Origin: GWE2-42-39 sp963662895
Lineage (GTDB): Bacteria; Bacteroidota; Bacteroidia; Bacteroidales; Prolixibacteraceae
NCBI GenBank assembly: GCA_963662895.1
Contig: OY759982.1
Location: forward strand, 2,790,001-2,854,000
Length of the DNA stretch: 64,000 bases
Direction of reading: 5' to 3'
Shown: piece after piece, positions 53,978-62,682 of the stretch
Position numbering within the stretch: position 1 is the stretch's first letter
Layout: each line of letters opens with the position of its first letter
Program-made: the position numbers and the translations under genes
Notes under the pieces: generated by a model
Told to the model about the DNA's origin: nothing
Databases searched by the model: none
Seen by the model: the letters and a program-made list of their open reading frames with translations, nothing else

Positions 53978-54367
53978 ATGGCACGCGAGCTTACCCGGGC
54001 AGAAGAGCAGATAATGCAAATTCTGTGGAAACTTAAAAAAGCATTTGTAAAAGATATAATCAAACAAATGCCGGAACCCAAACCTGCTTACAATACTGTT
54101 TCAACAATTGTCAGGATTCTGGAGAAAAAAGGATTTGTCGGTTACGAAGCTTTTGGAAAAACCCACCGTTATTTCCCGCTGATCAGCAAAAAGGAATATA
54201 CCCGCTCGTATATGAAAAATTTCATGAAGAATTATTTCAGTAATTCATTTAAAGAGATGGTCTCCTTTTTTGCCCGTGAAGATAACATGAGCGTTTCCGA
54301 CCTCGAAGAACTGATGAAAGAAGTAGGTAAAGATTTGGATGATAATAAAAACACAGGCAATGAATAG
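53978..54367 (+). CDS. BlaI/MecI/CopY family repressor
   Basis: A 129-residue repressor. It begins MARELTRAEEQIMQILWKLK and has the winged helix (FVKDIIKQMPEPKPAYNTVS, then STIVRILEKKGFVGYEAFGK) and a helical C-terminal part used for dimerisation. The start at 53978 fits the family N-terminus; an in-frame ATG at 53957 adds seven residues. It overlaps the sensor gene by 8 bases, and two matching palindromes lie upstream. The sensor is expected to cause its cleavage on signal. Confidence 0.92.
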   Translation: MARELTRAEEQIMQILWKLKKAFVKDIIKQMPEPKPAYNTVSTIVRILEKKGFVGYEAFGKTHRYFPLISKKEYTRSYMKNFMKNYFSNSFKEMVSFFAREDNMSVSDLEELMKEVGKDLDDNKNTGNE

Positions 54368-55844
54368 CTTTATAAATTATATTATAGAATCAGGAATCAG
54401 CCTGGGGCTGCTTTCAATCATTTATTTCATATTCCTCAGGAATGAGACATTTTTTAAGGCAAATCGCTTATTCCTGCTTTTCTCCGTAATATTTTCAAGC
54501 ATTCTTCCTCTTCTTCATTTAAAAATTTATCAGTCGGGAGGTTCAGTCCTGAGTTCCAATACCGGCTCCGGGACACAAAACATACTTGAAACAGTCACGG
54601 TTTACAGAACCGGGTTATCGGGCTCGCTGGCTGATATATTATCTGCCAGTCACCTGGTTGTTTTCGGATACCTTACAGGTGCAGGCATCATTGCGTTTCT
54701 GTTAATATTCCGGATTCTCCAAGTGATCAGAATTATCATGAAAGGAAAGGTAGTACAAAAGACGGGGATAAAATTTGTTTATATGGAAGAAGATTCAAGC
54801 CCGTATTCGTTCCTCGATTATTTGTTTGTAAGTAAAAACCTGGAAAACAATCCGTCCTGGGAAAAAATGCTTGCACACGAAACAGAGCATATCCGCCAGG
54901 GACACACGGTGGATATATTAATACTCGAACTGATCAGTATCTTTCAATGGTTTAATCCCTTTTTCTGGATGTTGAGAAGGATCATTAAAGAGAACCACGA
55001 ATACATGGCTGACCAGGCGGTATTAAGTAAAGGAGTTCCGGTTGACCTGTATAAACGGGTGCTCCTCTGTCAGTTGATTGGCAATCAGTTTTCGATAGCT
55101 AACAATTTTAATACTTCTTTAATAAAATCACGACTAAAAATGATGACAAAAATGAAATCTTCAAAACTGGCCGGCCTCCGCTATATCACCGGAGGAATTA
55201 TGGTGGTTGCATTGCTGCTGGTCTTTGCCTGTGATAATAAAGATAACTCTAAACAGGCTATTCAGGAAAAAAACACTCAGCTTAACCCGGATTCTGATAT
55301 ACGCCCCTTATTTATTATAGATGGGGAGATTGCAAGTAACGAAGCATTTAAGCAACTTAATCCAGATGATATCAAATCGGTTTCTGTGTATAAAGAAAAT
55401 GCCGAGATGTACAAAAAATATGGAGAAAAGGCAAAAGATGGCGTAATTGATATTGTTTTGAAATCAAAAACTGCCAATAATATTGATGAAGTCGTTGCCA
55501 TAAAAAAAGAAACAGCATCTTCGGATGATCCGGTATTTTTCATCGTTGAAAAAATGCCTGAATTTCCGGGAGGAGAACAGGCCTTACGAAAATTTATTGC
55601 CCAAAACATTAAATACCCGGCTTATGCAAGCGAACATGGCATACAGGGAAAAGTTTATGTAAGCTTTGTAGTTGAAAAAAGTGGTTCGGTTGGCCGGGTT
55701 AAAATAGCACGAGGTGTCGATCCTTCTCTCGACGCCGAAGCCCTGAGAGTGACAAAAGCATTACCGAAATGGGAACCCGGTAAACAAAAAGGTGAAGCAG
55801 TCGCCATATCATACACAATACCGGTAAATTTCGTATTGCAATAA
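54360..55844 (+). CDS. BlaR1-like M56 metallopeptidase fused to a TonB C-terminal domain
   Basis: A 494-residue membrane protein. Residues 1-300 form a BlaR1/MecR1-type peptidase: hydrophobic helices near 8-28, 38-55 and 97-120, and the zinc motif HETEH (173-177) on the cytosolic side, then a helix near 282-298. Instead of a penicillin-binding domain the periplasmic part has a plug-like segment (IRPLFIIDGEIASNEAFKQL) and a TonB domain (PEFPGGEQALRKFIAQNIKY to the end, with KVYVSFVVEKSGSVG). M56-TonB fusions are common in Bacteroidota; the signal is not known. It likely inactivates the BlaI-type repressor encoded before it. Confidence 0.92.
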   Translation: MNSFINYIIESGISLGLLSIIYFIFLRNETFFKANRLFLLFSVIFSSILPLLHLKIYQSGGSVLSSNTGSGTQNILETVTVYRTGLSGSLADILSASHLVVFGYLTGAGIIAFLLIFRILQVIRIIMKGKVVQKTGIKFVYMEEDSSPYSFLDYLFVSKNLENNPSWEKMLAHETEHIRQGHTVDILILELISIFQWFNPFFWMLRRIIKENHEYMADQAVLSKGVPVDLYKRVLLCQLIGNQFSIANNFNTSLIKSRLKMMTKMKSSKLAGLRYITGGIMVVALLLVFACDNKDNSKQAIQEKNTQLNPDSDIRPLFIIDGEIASNEAFKQLNPDDIKSVSVYKENAEMYKKYGEKAKDGVIDIVLKSKTANNIDEVVAIKKETASSDDPVFFIVEKMPEFPGGEQALRKFIAQNIKYPAYASEHGIQGKVYVSFVVEKSGSVGRVKIARGVDPSLDAEALRVTKALPKWEPGKQKGEAVAISYTIPVNFVLQ

Positions 55845-55855
55845 CATTTTTTTGA

Positions 55856-55888
55856 GGGACTTCACCAAAACGAAGTCCCCTTCTTTCT
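55856..55888 (+). terminator. Intrinsic terminator after the blaR-like gene
   Basis: GGGACTTC (55856-55863) and GAAGTCCC (55872-55879) form a perfect 8-bp stem with an 8-base loop, followed by a T-rich tail. It separates the regulatory pair from the TPR gene. Confidence 0.75.
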
Positions 55889-55903
55889 ACAAAAACAATA
55901 ACT

Positions 55904-57145
55904 ATGTCCCGAAAAATCATTATCAGCCTGTTTATCATTATCCCTTTTATTTCCCGTGCACAAGACAAAATAGACCTTTTCATTCTGAATAAAAATTACT
56001 CAGGAGCTTTAAAGCTGATAAACAGCCGGCTTGAACAACACCCTGATGCAAACCTTTTCTTCAAAAAAAGTCAGGTACTGAAAAAACAAATGCTATTCCC
56101 TGAAGCTTTACAGCAACTCGACAAAGCGCTGAAGCTGGACTCTCTGAATGTCGGCTACCTGGTTGAACAAGCCGACCTTTTCGAATCGCTGGGCAACTAC
56201 GATCCGGCATTGAAAAGTTATAATAAAGCAATCTTAATCCAGCCGGATGATCTGCTGATTAAATACAATATGGGACAAACCCAGATCAGGATTAATGATT
56301 ACAAAGATGCGGTTAAAACTTTTGAAGATATTCATGCGGTTGATTCAACCAATGTCATGTTCAATAAATTTTATGCCCTGGCAGCATATAAAGCAAAAAT
56401 ATACAATAAGGCTGCCCAATTATACGAGAAATACATTTTACAGAACCCTAATGATCTGGGGGCATATCTTAACATGGCCCATGCCTACGGCGAAATGAAA
56501 AATGATACCGCTGCATTCAAAGCCCTGATGCTGGCCAAAAAAAAATTCCCCCACAATAAAACAGTCGATTTAAAATTTGCCAATTCCTTATTTGTTGCAA
56601 AAAATTACAAAAGTGCATGTCAATCTTATAAAGAATATATGGAGAAGTATGACACGATTTTTCCGGTACTGGAGAATTACGGGATATGCCTTTATCACAC
56701 CAAACACGAAGAGAAAGCAATCGACGTACTGGAGGAATGCTATTCAGCCTTTCCCAACGACCCGTATATCAATTTTTATCTTGGGGTAAGTCACAAAAAG
56801 CTGGCAAATTACGATTTGGCTGCCAAATATATTGATTTTGCCATTTACATTTCCCTGCCCGAATTTCTTCCTGAAATGTATCACCATCTGGGACAGATAT
56901 ATGGTAGCATGCGCGAGTTTGAGAAGTCGATTGAAGCACTGAAAAAGGCTTACGAACTGGACAACCGCAAAGTGGAAGTTTTATTTGAGATTGCCACTAC
57001 CTACGAAGAGTTCGATTTCAATAAAACAATGGCCCTTAATTATTATAAATCCTATTTGCTCGAAGCCGGGGAAGGAGCATTAAATGCCGAATATGCTCTC
57101 AGCCGTTTGAACAAAATAAAGGAAGAACTGTTTTTCGAAAAATAA
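55904..57145 (+). CDS. Exported tetratricopeptide-repeat protein
   Basis: A 413-residue protein with a signal peptide (MSRKIIISLFIIIPFISRAQ). About ten TPR-like helical pairs follow, for example NYDPALKSYNKAILIQPDDL, YNKAAQLYEKYILQNPNDLG and EFEKSIEALKKAYELDNRKV. It would be a periplasmic scaffold for protein contacts. It has no catalytic motif. Its place after the BlaI/M56 pair recurs in Bacteroidota and could mark it as a member of that regulon, but a terminator lies between. Confidence 0.88.
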   Translation: MSRKIIISLFIIIPFISRAQDKIDLFILNKNYSGALKLINSRLEQHPDANLFFKKSQVLKKQMLFPEALQQLDKALKLDSLNVGYLVEQADLFESLGNYDPALKSYNKAILIQPDDLLIKYNMGQTQIRINDYKDAVKTFEDIHAVDSTNVMFNKFYALAAYKAKIYNKAAQLYEKYILQNPNDLGAYLNMAHAYGEMKNDTAAFKALMLAKKKFPHNKTVDLKFANSLFVAKNYKSACQSYKEYMEKYDTIFPVLENYGICLYHTKHEEKAIDVLEECYSAFPNDPYINFYLGVSHKKLANYDLAAKYIDFAIYISLPEFLPEMYHHLGQIYGSMREFEKSIEALKKAYELDNRKVEVLFEIATTYEEFDFNKTMALNYYKSYLLEAGEGALNAEYALSRLNKIKEELFFEK

Positions 57146-57210
57146 AACCATTTATTTACAAACTTAAGGAATAGCTGCTTTTATTCTTATTCCGGCAATT
57201 CCATATTTGC

Positions 57211-57218
57211 TATCTTTG
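57211..57218 (+). promoter_or_regulatory. -7 promoter box for the His-rich protein and TonB receptor
   Basis: TATCTTTG matches TAnnTTTG and lies 13 bases before ATG 57232; no clear -33 TTG. Confidence 0.5.
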
Positions 57219-57231
57219 TTGTTCTATAAAC

Positions 57232-57570
57232 ATGGGGAAAATAGAAAAATATAGCAAACAATCGTTAATACTATTTTTAGTAGTAGTATTCCTCAATCCA
57301 TTGTTTATAAAAACAATCCACATTTTTGTTGTTCATCATGAGCATGCTCACTTTTCATTTAGCGGCAAACCGGAAATAAGCAATCATTACGACAAATGCC
57401 CGATCTGTGAGTATAAATTTGTTAAGCTAATCGGGAATGATGAGCAAATATTTATTAAAGCTTTCGAATTTTACTGGTCTTATTTATTGCCTCCTGTCTT
57501 CGAGGTAATTATTGACTTTCCTGATTATTCATTTCAGCTGAGAGCACCTCCTGTAACACATTTCAGCTAA
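57232..57570 (+). CDS. Small exported His/Cys protein upstream of a TonB receptor
   Basis: A 112-residue protein with one N-terminal helix (residues 11-27), then HHEHAHF and CPICEYKF, both good ligands for zinc, copper or a similar metal. I do not know a named family with certainty; comparable short HHxH/CPIC proteins precede metal-type TonB receptors in Bacteroidota. It is followed 82 bases later by a TonB receptor gene, so the two may share a transcript. Its likely role is metal binding or sensing at the periplasmic face (inference). Confidence 0.6.
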   Translation: MGKIEKYSKQSLILFLVVVFLNPLFIKTIHIFVVHHEHAHFSFSGKPEISNHYDKCPICEYKFVKLIGNDEQIFIKAFEFYWSYLLPPVFEVIIDFPDYSFQLRAPPVTHFS

Positions 57571-57651
57571 AAATCATTTTTTATAAAACTATTGGTATTT
57601 TTTTTTACATGCAGCAGTTAGAGAATTGCTGACTTTTAAAATTGTATTTAT

Positions 57652-59877
57652 ATGAAATCAATATATTCATGGTTTATCATACTATTTGTTGTGTTGGTAA
57701 ACTATACAGGTTATGCACAAAATAGTATAAAAGGGGTAGTAAGCGATATGGATACAGGAGACGTACTGCCTTCAGCCAATGTATACCTTCCCGAACTGAA
57801 TAAGGGAACTTTAACAAATGAAAAAGGAGCGTTCTTTTTAAGTGGAATCTCTAAAGGGAAAGTTAAAATACAATTCTCATATGTGGGATATAAAACACAT
57901 ATGATAACGATAATCCCGGACAAACAGGAAACAACACTGAACGTGTCTCTGGAACCGGTTTTGCTACAGGCAGAAGAAGTAGTTGTATCCGGAGGAAGGT
58001 ATTCTACCCAACATGAGAATGCAATAAAAATCGAATCGCTGGGGAGCAAACGCATTGCAACTTCCGGGTCACAGGGATTAGTAGAGGCTCTTACAAGTAT
58101 CCCGGGGGTCGACATGATCGCAAAAGGGACAGGTGTTACCAAACCCGTTATCCGGGGATTATCAATGACCAATATCCTGATGCTGAACAATGGCGTTAAG
58201 CTCGAAAATTTTCAGTTTTCAGAAAACCACCCGTTTATTGTTGATGAATTCGGAACAGAACATGCAGAGGTTATTAAAGGGCCTGCATCATTGCTTTATG
58301 GTTCCGATGCAGTGGGAGGAGTAATAAACATCATAAGGGAAAAACCGGCTCCTGAAAAAAAGATACAGGGAGATTATAACATGCAGTACCACTCGAATAC
58401 AGAAGGAGTTGTATCGAATATTGGGATAAAAGGCAGTAGTGAAAACTTTTTCTGGGGAATACGGGGAGGAGTAAAGAGCCATACCGATTATAAAGACGGG
58501 AACGGAGACTACGTCCCGAATAGCCGTTTTAATGAATCGGTTTTAAAACTGAATATGGGGGCAAGCAGGCCTTTCGGGCTTTTCCGTCTATATTACGATT
58601 ACAATCGCCCGAAACTGGGAATGTGTGTCGGTGACGTGATCTCCCTGATTGATGGAAAAGGAAGAAAAAACAAATACTGGTACCAGGACCTGACCAATCA
58701 TATTATTTCGGCTAAGAATACATTGTTCCCGGGAGCTTATAAAATTGACCTTAATGTATCGTACCAGATGAACAACAGGAAACTTCAGACCGATGAAAGT
58801 AAGGTTGCCTTCGAAATGGTCGATATGGACTTAAATACGCTTTCATATGAAATAAAAGCTTATTTGCCATCGGCTGTCGGTTCCGAATACATTATCGGCC
58901 TGCAGGGGGCAAACGAGACCAACCGCAATCATGAGGCCCCGAACCATGTATTGCCCAATGCCGATGTCAATGATTTCTCAATATTTGGACTTGCCCAGTA
59001 TTCGTTTTGGAAAAAGCTGCAAACACAGGCGGGAATCCGGTACGATTACAGGTCGATAAATACAGATGCTGAAACAGGCAGAGATGCTGTTGATAAAGAT
59101 TTTGATGATTTCAGCGCCTCCCTGGGGGCCACTTACAAACTCCGGGAAACCATATTGTTACGGGCCAATCTGGCTTCAGCTTTCCGAACCCCGAATATAG
59201 CTGAATTAACTGAGAACGGGATGCACGGAACAAGGTATGAAGTCGGTAACGCTGACCTCAAATCACAACGCAACTATGAAGCCGATCTAAGCGCTCATTT
59301 TCATTCTGATGTAGTAATGGCTGACATTTCCGGTTTTTATAACCGGATACAGGACTATATCTACATTAGCCCCACAGGTGAAACAAGTTCCGGGGGATAT
59401 GATATATATCAGTACTCTCAAAACAATGCAAAATTATATGGAGGGGAAGCCGGAATTAGTCTGTTACCTGTCGGATGGATTGAAGCCAGTGCCAATTACA
59501 GTTACCTGATCGGAAAACAGGATAATGATAGTTATCTCCCCTTTATACCGGCAAACAAGTTCCGTATTGAACTGAAATTAAAAAAGAAACGTATTGACTT
59601 TCTGAATAATCCTTATTTTAAAATTGGAGGACTTTACGCATGTAAACAAAGCAATCCTTCTGATTTTGAAACGGAAACGGATGATTATTTCATCCTGAAT
59701 GCAGGTGCCGGAGCAGAAATAAAATGGGACAATCAGTTTATTTTCCTGTCAGTACAGGCTAATAACCTTTTAAATGAAATGTATATTGATCACCTGTCGA
59801 CCCTGAAAAGTATGGGTTACCACAATATTGGCAGGAATATTAGTATAAATATGAAAGTACCTTTTTCAGTTAAATAA
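57652..59877 (+). CDS. TonB-dependent outer-membrane receptor
   Basis: A 741-residue receptor. Signal peptide (residues 1-23, GYAQ), a CarboxypepD_reg-like domain (SIKGVVSDMDTGDVLPSANV), a plug domain (VEALTSIPGVDMIAKGTGVT, then GPASLLYGSDAVGGVINIIR) and a 22-strand-type barrel with FRTPNIAELTENGMHGTRYE near its end. No SusD partner follows, so it is not a SusC-type glycan system. With the His/Cys-rich protein upstream, a metal, metal-chelate or heme substrate is the best guess. The terminal strand is short and ends with SVK. Confidence 0.93.
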   Translation: MKSIYSWFIILFVVLVNYTGYAQNSIKGVVSDMDTGDVLPSANVYLPELNKGTLTNEKGAFFLSGISKGKVKIQFSYVGYKTHMITIIPDKQETTLNVSLEPVLLQAEEVVVSGGRYSTQHENAIKIESLGSKRIATSGSQGLVEALTSIPGVDMIAKGTGVTKPVIRGLSMTNILMLNNGVKLENFQFSENHPFIVDEFGTEHAEVIKGPASLLYGSDAVGGVINIIREKPAPEKKIQGDYNMQYHSNTEGVVSNIGIKGSSENFFWGIRGGVKSHTDYKDGNGDYVPNSRFNESVLKLNMGASRPFGLFRLYYDYNRPKLGMCVGDVISLIDGKGRKNKYWYQDLTNHIISAKNTLFPGAYKIDLNVSYQMNNRKLQTDESKVAFEMVDMDLNTLSYEIKAYLPSAVGSEYIIGLQGANETNRNHEAPNHVLPNADVNDFSIFGLAQYSFWKKLQTQAGIRYDYRSINTDAETGRDAVDKDFDDFSASLGATYKLRETILLRANLASAFRTPNIAELTENGMHGTRYEVGNADLKSQRNYEADLSAHFHSDVVMADISGFYNRIQDYIYISPTGETSSGGYDIYQYSQNNAKLYGGEAGISLLPVGWIEASANYSYLIGKQDNDSYLPFIPANKFRIELKLKKKRIDFLNNPYFKIGGLYACKQSNPSDFETETDDYFILNAGAGAEIKWDNQFIFLSVQANNLLNEMYIDHLSTLKSMGYHNIGRNISINMKVPFSVK

Positions 59878-59921
59878 AAAAAAGACCAGGAGGCTGCCAA
59901 TGGTTTGGCAGTCTCCTGGTC
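59876..59921 (-). terminator. Strong terminator between the TonB receptor and glutamate dehydrogenase genes
   Basis: A 17-bp stem (59884-59900 with 59905-59921, one G-T pair, 4-base loop). On the minus strand it is followed by eight T, so it ends the glutamate dehydrogenase transcript; its strength may also stop the receptor transcript from the other side. Confidence 0.85.
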
Positions 59922-59977
59922 TCAATCCATTCTTCCATGACTTCTCCAAAGATCATTTTATAACCTTCACCTCAGGC

Positions 59978-61330
59978 TCATACAACTCCCTGTACGATCA
60001 TTGCTGTTGCAACTTTTACAAAACCTCCAATATTAGCGCCATTTACATAGTTTACCCAACCAGTCTCCTCTGTGCCATATTTTAAACACATCTCGTGGAT
60101 CGTTTTCATAATAGTCTGCAAACGGTTATCCACTTCCTGCCTGGTCCAGTTCAACCGCATACTATTCTGGGTCATTTCCAGCCCCGATACGGCCACTCCG
60201 CCGGCATTGGCCGCTTTTCCCGGAGCATACAATATTTTGGCCTTCAAAAATTCATGTACTGCGCCAATTGTTGAGGGCATATTGGCTCCTTCACATACCA
60301 CCTGACACCCGTTCTTCAGTAATGTTTTTGCATCGTCAACACCGATTTCATTTTCTGTGGCACAAGGCATGGCCACATCGCACGGAACAGACCAGGGACG
60401 CTGCCCCGCATGATATTCACAATCATATTTTTTCGCATATTCTTTGATACGCCCGCGCTGATTATTTTTTAAATCCAATACATAGTCCAGTTTTTCGCGG
60501 TCTATTCCGTCGGGGTCGTAAATATACCCTCCCGAATCAGACAGGGTTACCACTTTCCCTCCAAACTCAATTGCTTTTTCAACTGCATACTGGGCAACAT
60601 TACCTGACCCAGAAATAGTTATCACTTTTCCATAAAATGATTCGCCTTTGGTTCTCATCATTTCTTCGGCAAAATACACCGTTCCGTATCCTGTTGCTTC
60701 CGGTCTGATTAAACTACCGCCCCACTCGATCCCCTTGCCTGTCAAAACTCCGGTGAATTCATTTCTCAGCCGCTTATACTGACCAAAAAGAAAGCCGATC
60801 TCACGTCCGCCAACACCAATATCACCAGCAGGGACATCAGTATTAGGGCCGATATGCCGGAACAACTCAGACATAAAACTCTGGCAAAACCGCATTACCT
60901 CATTATCGGTCTTGTTTTTAGGATCGAAATCAGAACCTCCCTTGCCACCTCCCATCGGTAAACTTGTAAGGCTGTTTTTAAAAACCTGTTCGAACGCAAG
61001 AAACTTCATGATACTAAGATTTACTGTCGGATGAAACCGTAAACCGCCCTTATAAGGACCGATCGCCGAATTCATTTCAACACGGAATCCCCGGTTAACA
61101 TGAATATTTCCACGGTCATCAACCCAGGGAACCCTGAACTGAATCACTCGTTCAGGTTCTATAATCCTTTCAAGAATCCTGAATTTCTGATATTGAGGAT
61201 TCTCCAGGAGAAACGGGGCCAACGACTCAACAACTTCTTCAACTGCCTGATGAAACTCAGGCTGGAAAGGATCACGGGCTTTTACATATGCCATGCAATC
61301 TTCAACTAACCGGCTTACTGAATTTTCCAT
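59978..61330 (-). CDS. gdhA: NADP-type glutamate dehydrogenase
   Basis: A 450-residue hexameric-type glutamate dehydrogenase, which makes glutamate from 2-oxoglutarate and ammonium or the reverse. Motifs: GPYKGGLRFHPTVN (substrate Lys), SLPMGGGKGGSDFDPK (catalytic Lys region), DVPAGDIGVGGREIGF, and the nucleotide-binding SGSGNVAQYAVEKAIEFGG. The length and SGSGNVAQ are typical of the roughly 450-residue NADP-specific group, though cofactor choice is an inference. It is likely monocistronic. Confidence 0.95.
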   Translation of the reverse strand: MENSVSRLVEDCMAYVKARDPFQPEFHQAVEEVVESLAPFLLENPQYQKFRILERIIEPERVIQFRVPWVDDRGNIHVNRGFRVEMNSAIGPYKGGLRFHPTVNLSIMKFLAFEQVFKNSLTSLPMGGGKGGSDFDPKNKTDNEVMRFCQSFMSELFRHIGPNTDVPAGDIGVGGREIGFLFGQYKRLRNEFTGVLTGKGIEWGGSLIRPEATGYGTVYFAEEMMRTKGESFYGKVITISGSGNVAQYAVEKAIEFGGKVVTLSDSGGYIYDPDGIDREKLDYVLDLKNNQRGRIKEYAKKYDCEYHAGQRPWSVPCDVAMPCATENEIGVDDAKTLLKNGCQVVCEGANMPSTIGAVHEFLKAKILYAPGKAANAGGVAVSGLEMTQNSMRLNWTRQEVDNRLQTIMKTIHEMCLKYGTEETGWVNYVNGANIGGFVKVATAMIVQGVV

Positions 61331-61371
61331 AATCCATTAATATTTTTATTTTGATTAAATTCATATCATTT

Positions 61372-62550
61372 TTACTCCACCCTGAGCAGTTCAAATGAAA
61401 GATCCGTTTTATTAATGCCTTCCACTTTAAAAAGAGCCTTAAAATTCTGCGGGTCAAGATTCATCAAATGTTCATCCCTGAATTTCTTCAAAAATCCGGG
61501 ATCTGTCAGTTGCCCTACTGTCGAAATGTTACCAATATCCTGGGTAGAAAGAAAAAACAAAAAATAATTATCGGCATACCCCTGAGTATAAAACACCAGT
61601 GAATAATCGGTTTGTTTCAGATTACTGTTTTCAGGAGAATAAACCTCGGCGCACGGATCAGATGGGAAAATATACTGGTCTTGTCCACTGGAAATTCCAA
61701 AATTGAAATGAGCCTCCCTGATAATATCTTCGAACAGTCCCATATTCTTATAGTTTCCGATAAAAACAATGTTGTACTCTTTCAAATCGGTGGGTTGAAC
61801 ATCGGAGGAAAGTTTTATTCCCAGATTGGTTCCTGTTTGTGCAAAAACCCGTTGAATATCATTCTGACAAAAAGCCGCCATTTTCGAAAGATACGTAAGA
61901 GGTGATTTGCTTAGGGTTTGAACCAGCTCCGGATTTTTGTCAAGCAGATGTTCGTATTCGACTTCCGAGTTGATGCTAAAATCGCGATAAATACCCACAT
62001 TCCCGGTAGGCAAAATTCCACTGAAGACAAAATAATCACCCACTACCAACAAATTCTTTTTACCATTTTCTGCAAAATTCTGCCAAACGGGTAAGTTGAT
62101 CCAGGGATTGTTGCGTTTTCTCTCTGAAAAGAAATACAAAAAGGAAATAGCAAGCAACAATACAAGGCTCATTAAAAAAGGGAAAAGATAATTTCGTGGC
62201 TGGCCCTGACTGTTCCTGATTTCCCTGCGTGAATAAAAACGAACCCTGTATTTCCCTTTTTCAATCTCAAAAACAATCGGGTCTTTACTTCCCTCTTCTT
62301 TATAATAATCGTTCAGTTTTTTCCGAAGATTGTGAATATACACCCTGATATTGGAGTCTTGCCTGGAGCTATTATCATATTTTTTGCCGAAAAGTTCGAT
62401 ACCAATAGTAAATTCTTTCGGATTTTTTTCTTCCAGACTTGCATTTACCAGATATTCCAGCAAATCGCAACTAATCTTCGATTTATTGAAGTGACTACTT
62501 TTTACAATACGTTCTAACTGATTTTTTATCAACTCACTATCAAGATCCAT
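61372..62550 (-). CDS. Membrane-anchored winged-helix regulator with periplasmic domain
   Basis: A 392-residue protein. Residues about 10-105 form an OmpR-like winged helix of the kind seen in single-component regulators (SRQDSNIRVYIHNLRKKLND, then YYKEEGSKDPIVFEIEKGKY). One membrane helix spans about residues 121-140, followed by a C-terminal domain of about 250 residues with no recognised family. It should sense a periplasmic or membrane signal and bind DNA directly from the membrane, in the manner of CadC. ATG 62550 is preferred to 62592 since the -7 box ends only 10 bases before the latter. Confidence 0.75.
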   Translation of the reverse strand: MDLDSELIKNQLERIVKSSHFNKSKISCDLLEYLVNASLEEKNPKEFTIGIELFGKKYDNSSRQDSNIRVYIHNLRKKLNDYYKEEGSKDPIVFEIEKGKYRVRFYSRREIRNSQGQPRNYLFPFLMSLVLLLAISFLYFFSERKRNNPWINLPVWQNFAENGKKNLLVVGDYFVFSGILPTGNVGIYRDFSINSEVEYEHLLDKNPELVQTLSKSPLTYLSKMAAFCQNDIQRVFAQTGTNLGIKLSSDVQPTDLKEYNIVFIGNYKNMGLFEDIIREAHFNFGISSGQDQYIFPSDPCAEVYSPENSNLKQTDYSLVFYTQGYADNYFLFFLSTQDIGNISTVGQLTDPGFLKKFRDEHLMNLDPQNFKALFKVEGINKTDLSFELLRVE

Positions 62551-62602
62551 CTTAACAAATGTAACTGCATTTATAACGGTTATAAAACCCATTCCCGGCT
62601 AA

Positions 62603-62610
62603 CAAATATA
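62603..62610 (-). promoter_or_regulatory. -7 promoter box for the membrane winged-helix gene
   Basis: Minus-strand TATATTTG (TAnnTTTG) about 52 bases before ATG 62550, in the divergent region shared with the DUF1080 gene. Confidence 0.5.
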
Positions 62611-62682
62611 CCTGAAAAATTTGATATTTAGTAAATTCGTAATCATTCACAAAAAATATAAATTGACTAAAATTAATAAAAC

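Noticed and set aside
53978..55844. BlaI/M56 pair as a beta-lactam resistance locus
   Set aside because: The sensor has a TonB domain instead of a penicillin-binding domain and no beta-lactamase gene is adjacent; the metallo-beta-lactamase-fold gene is almost 50 kb away and has altered zinc ligands.
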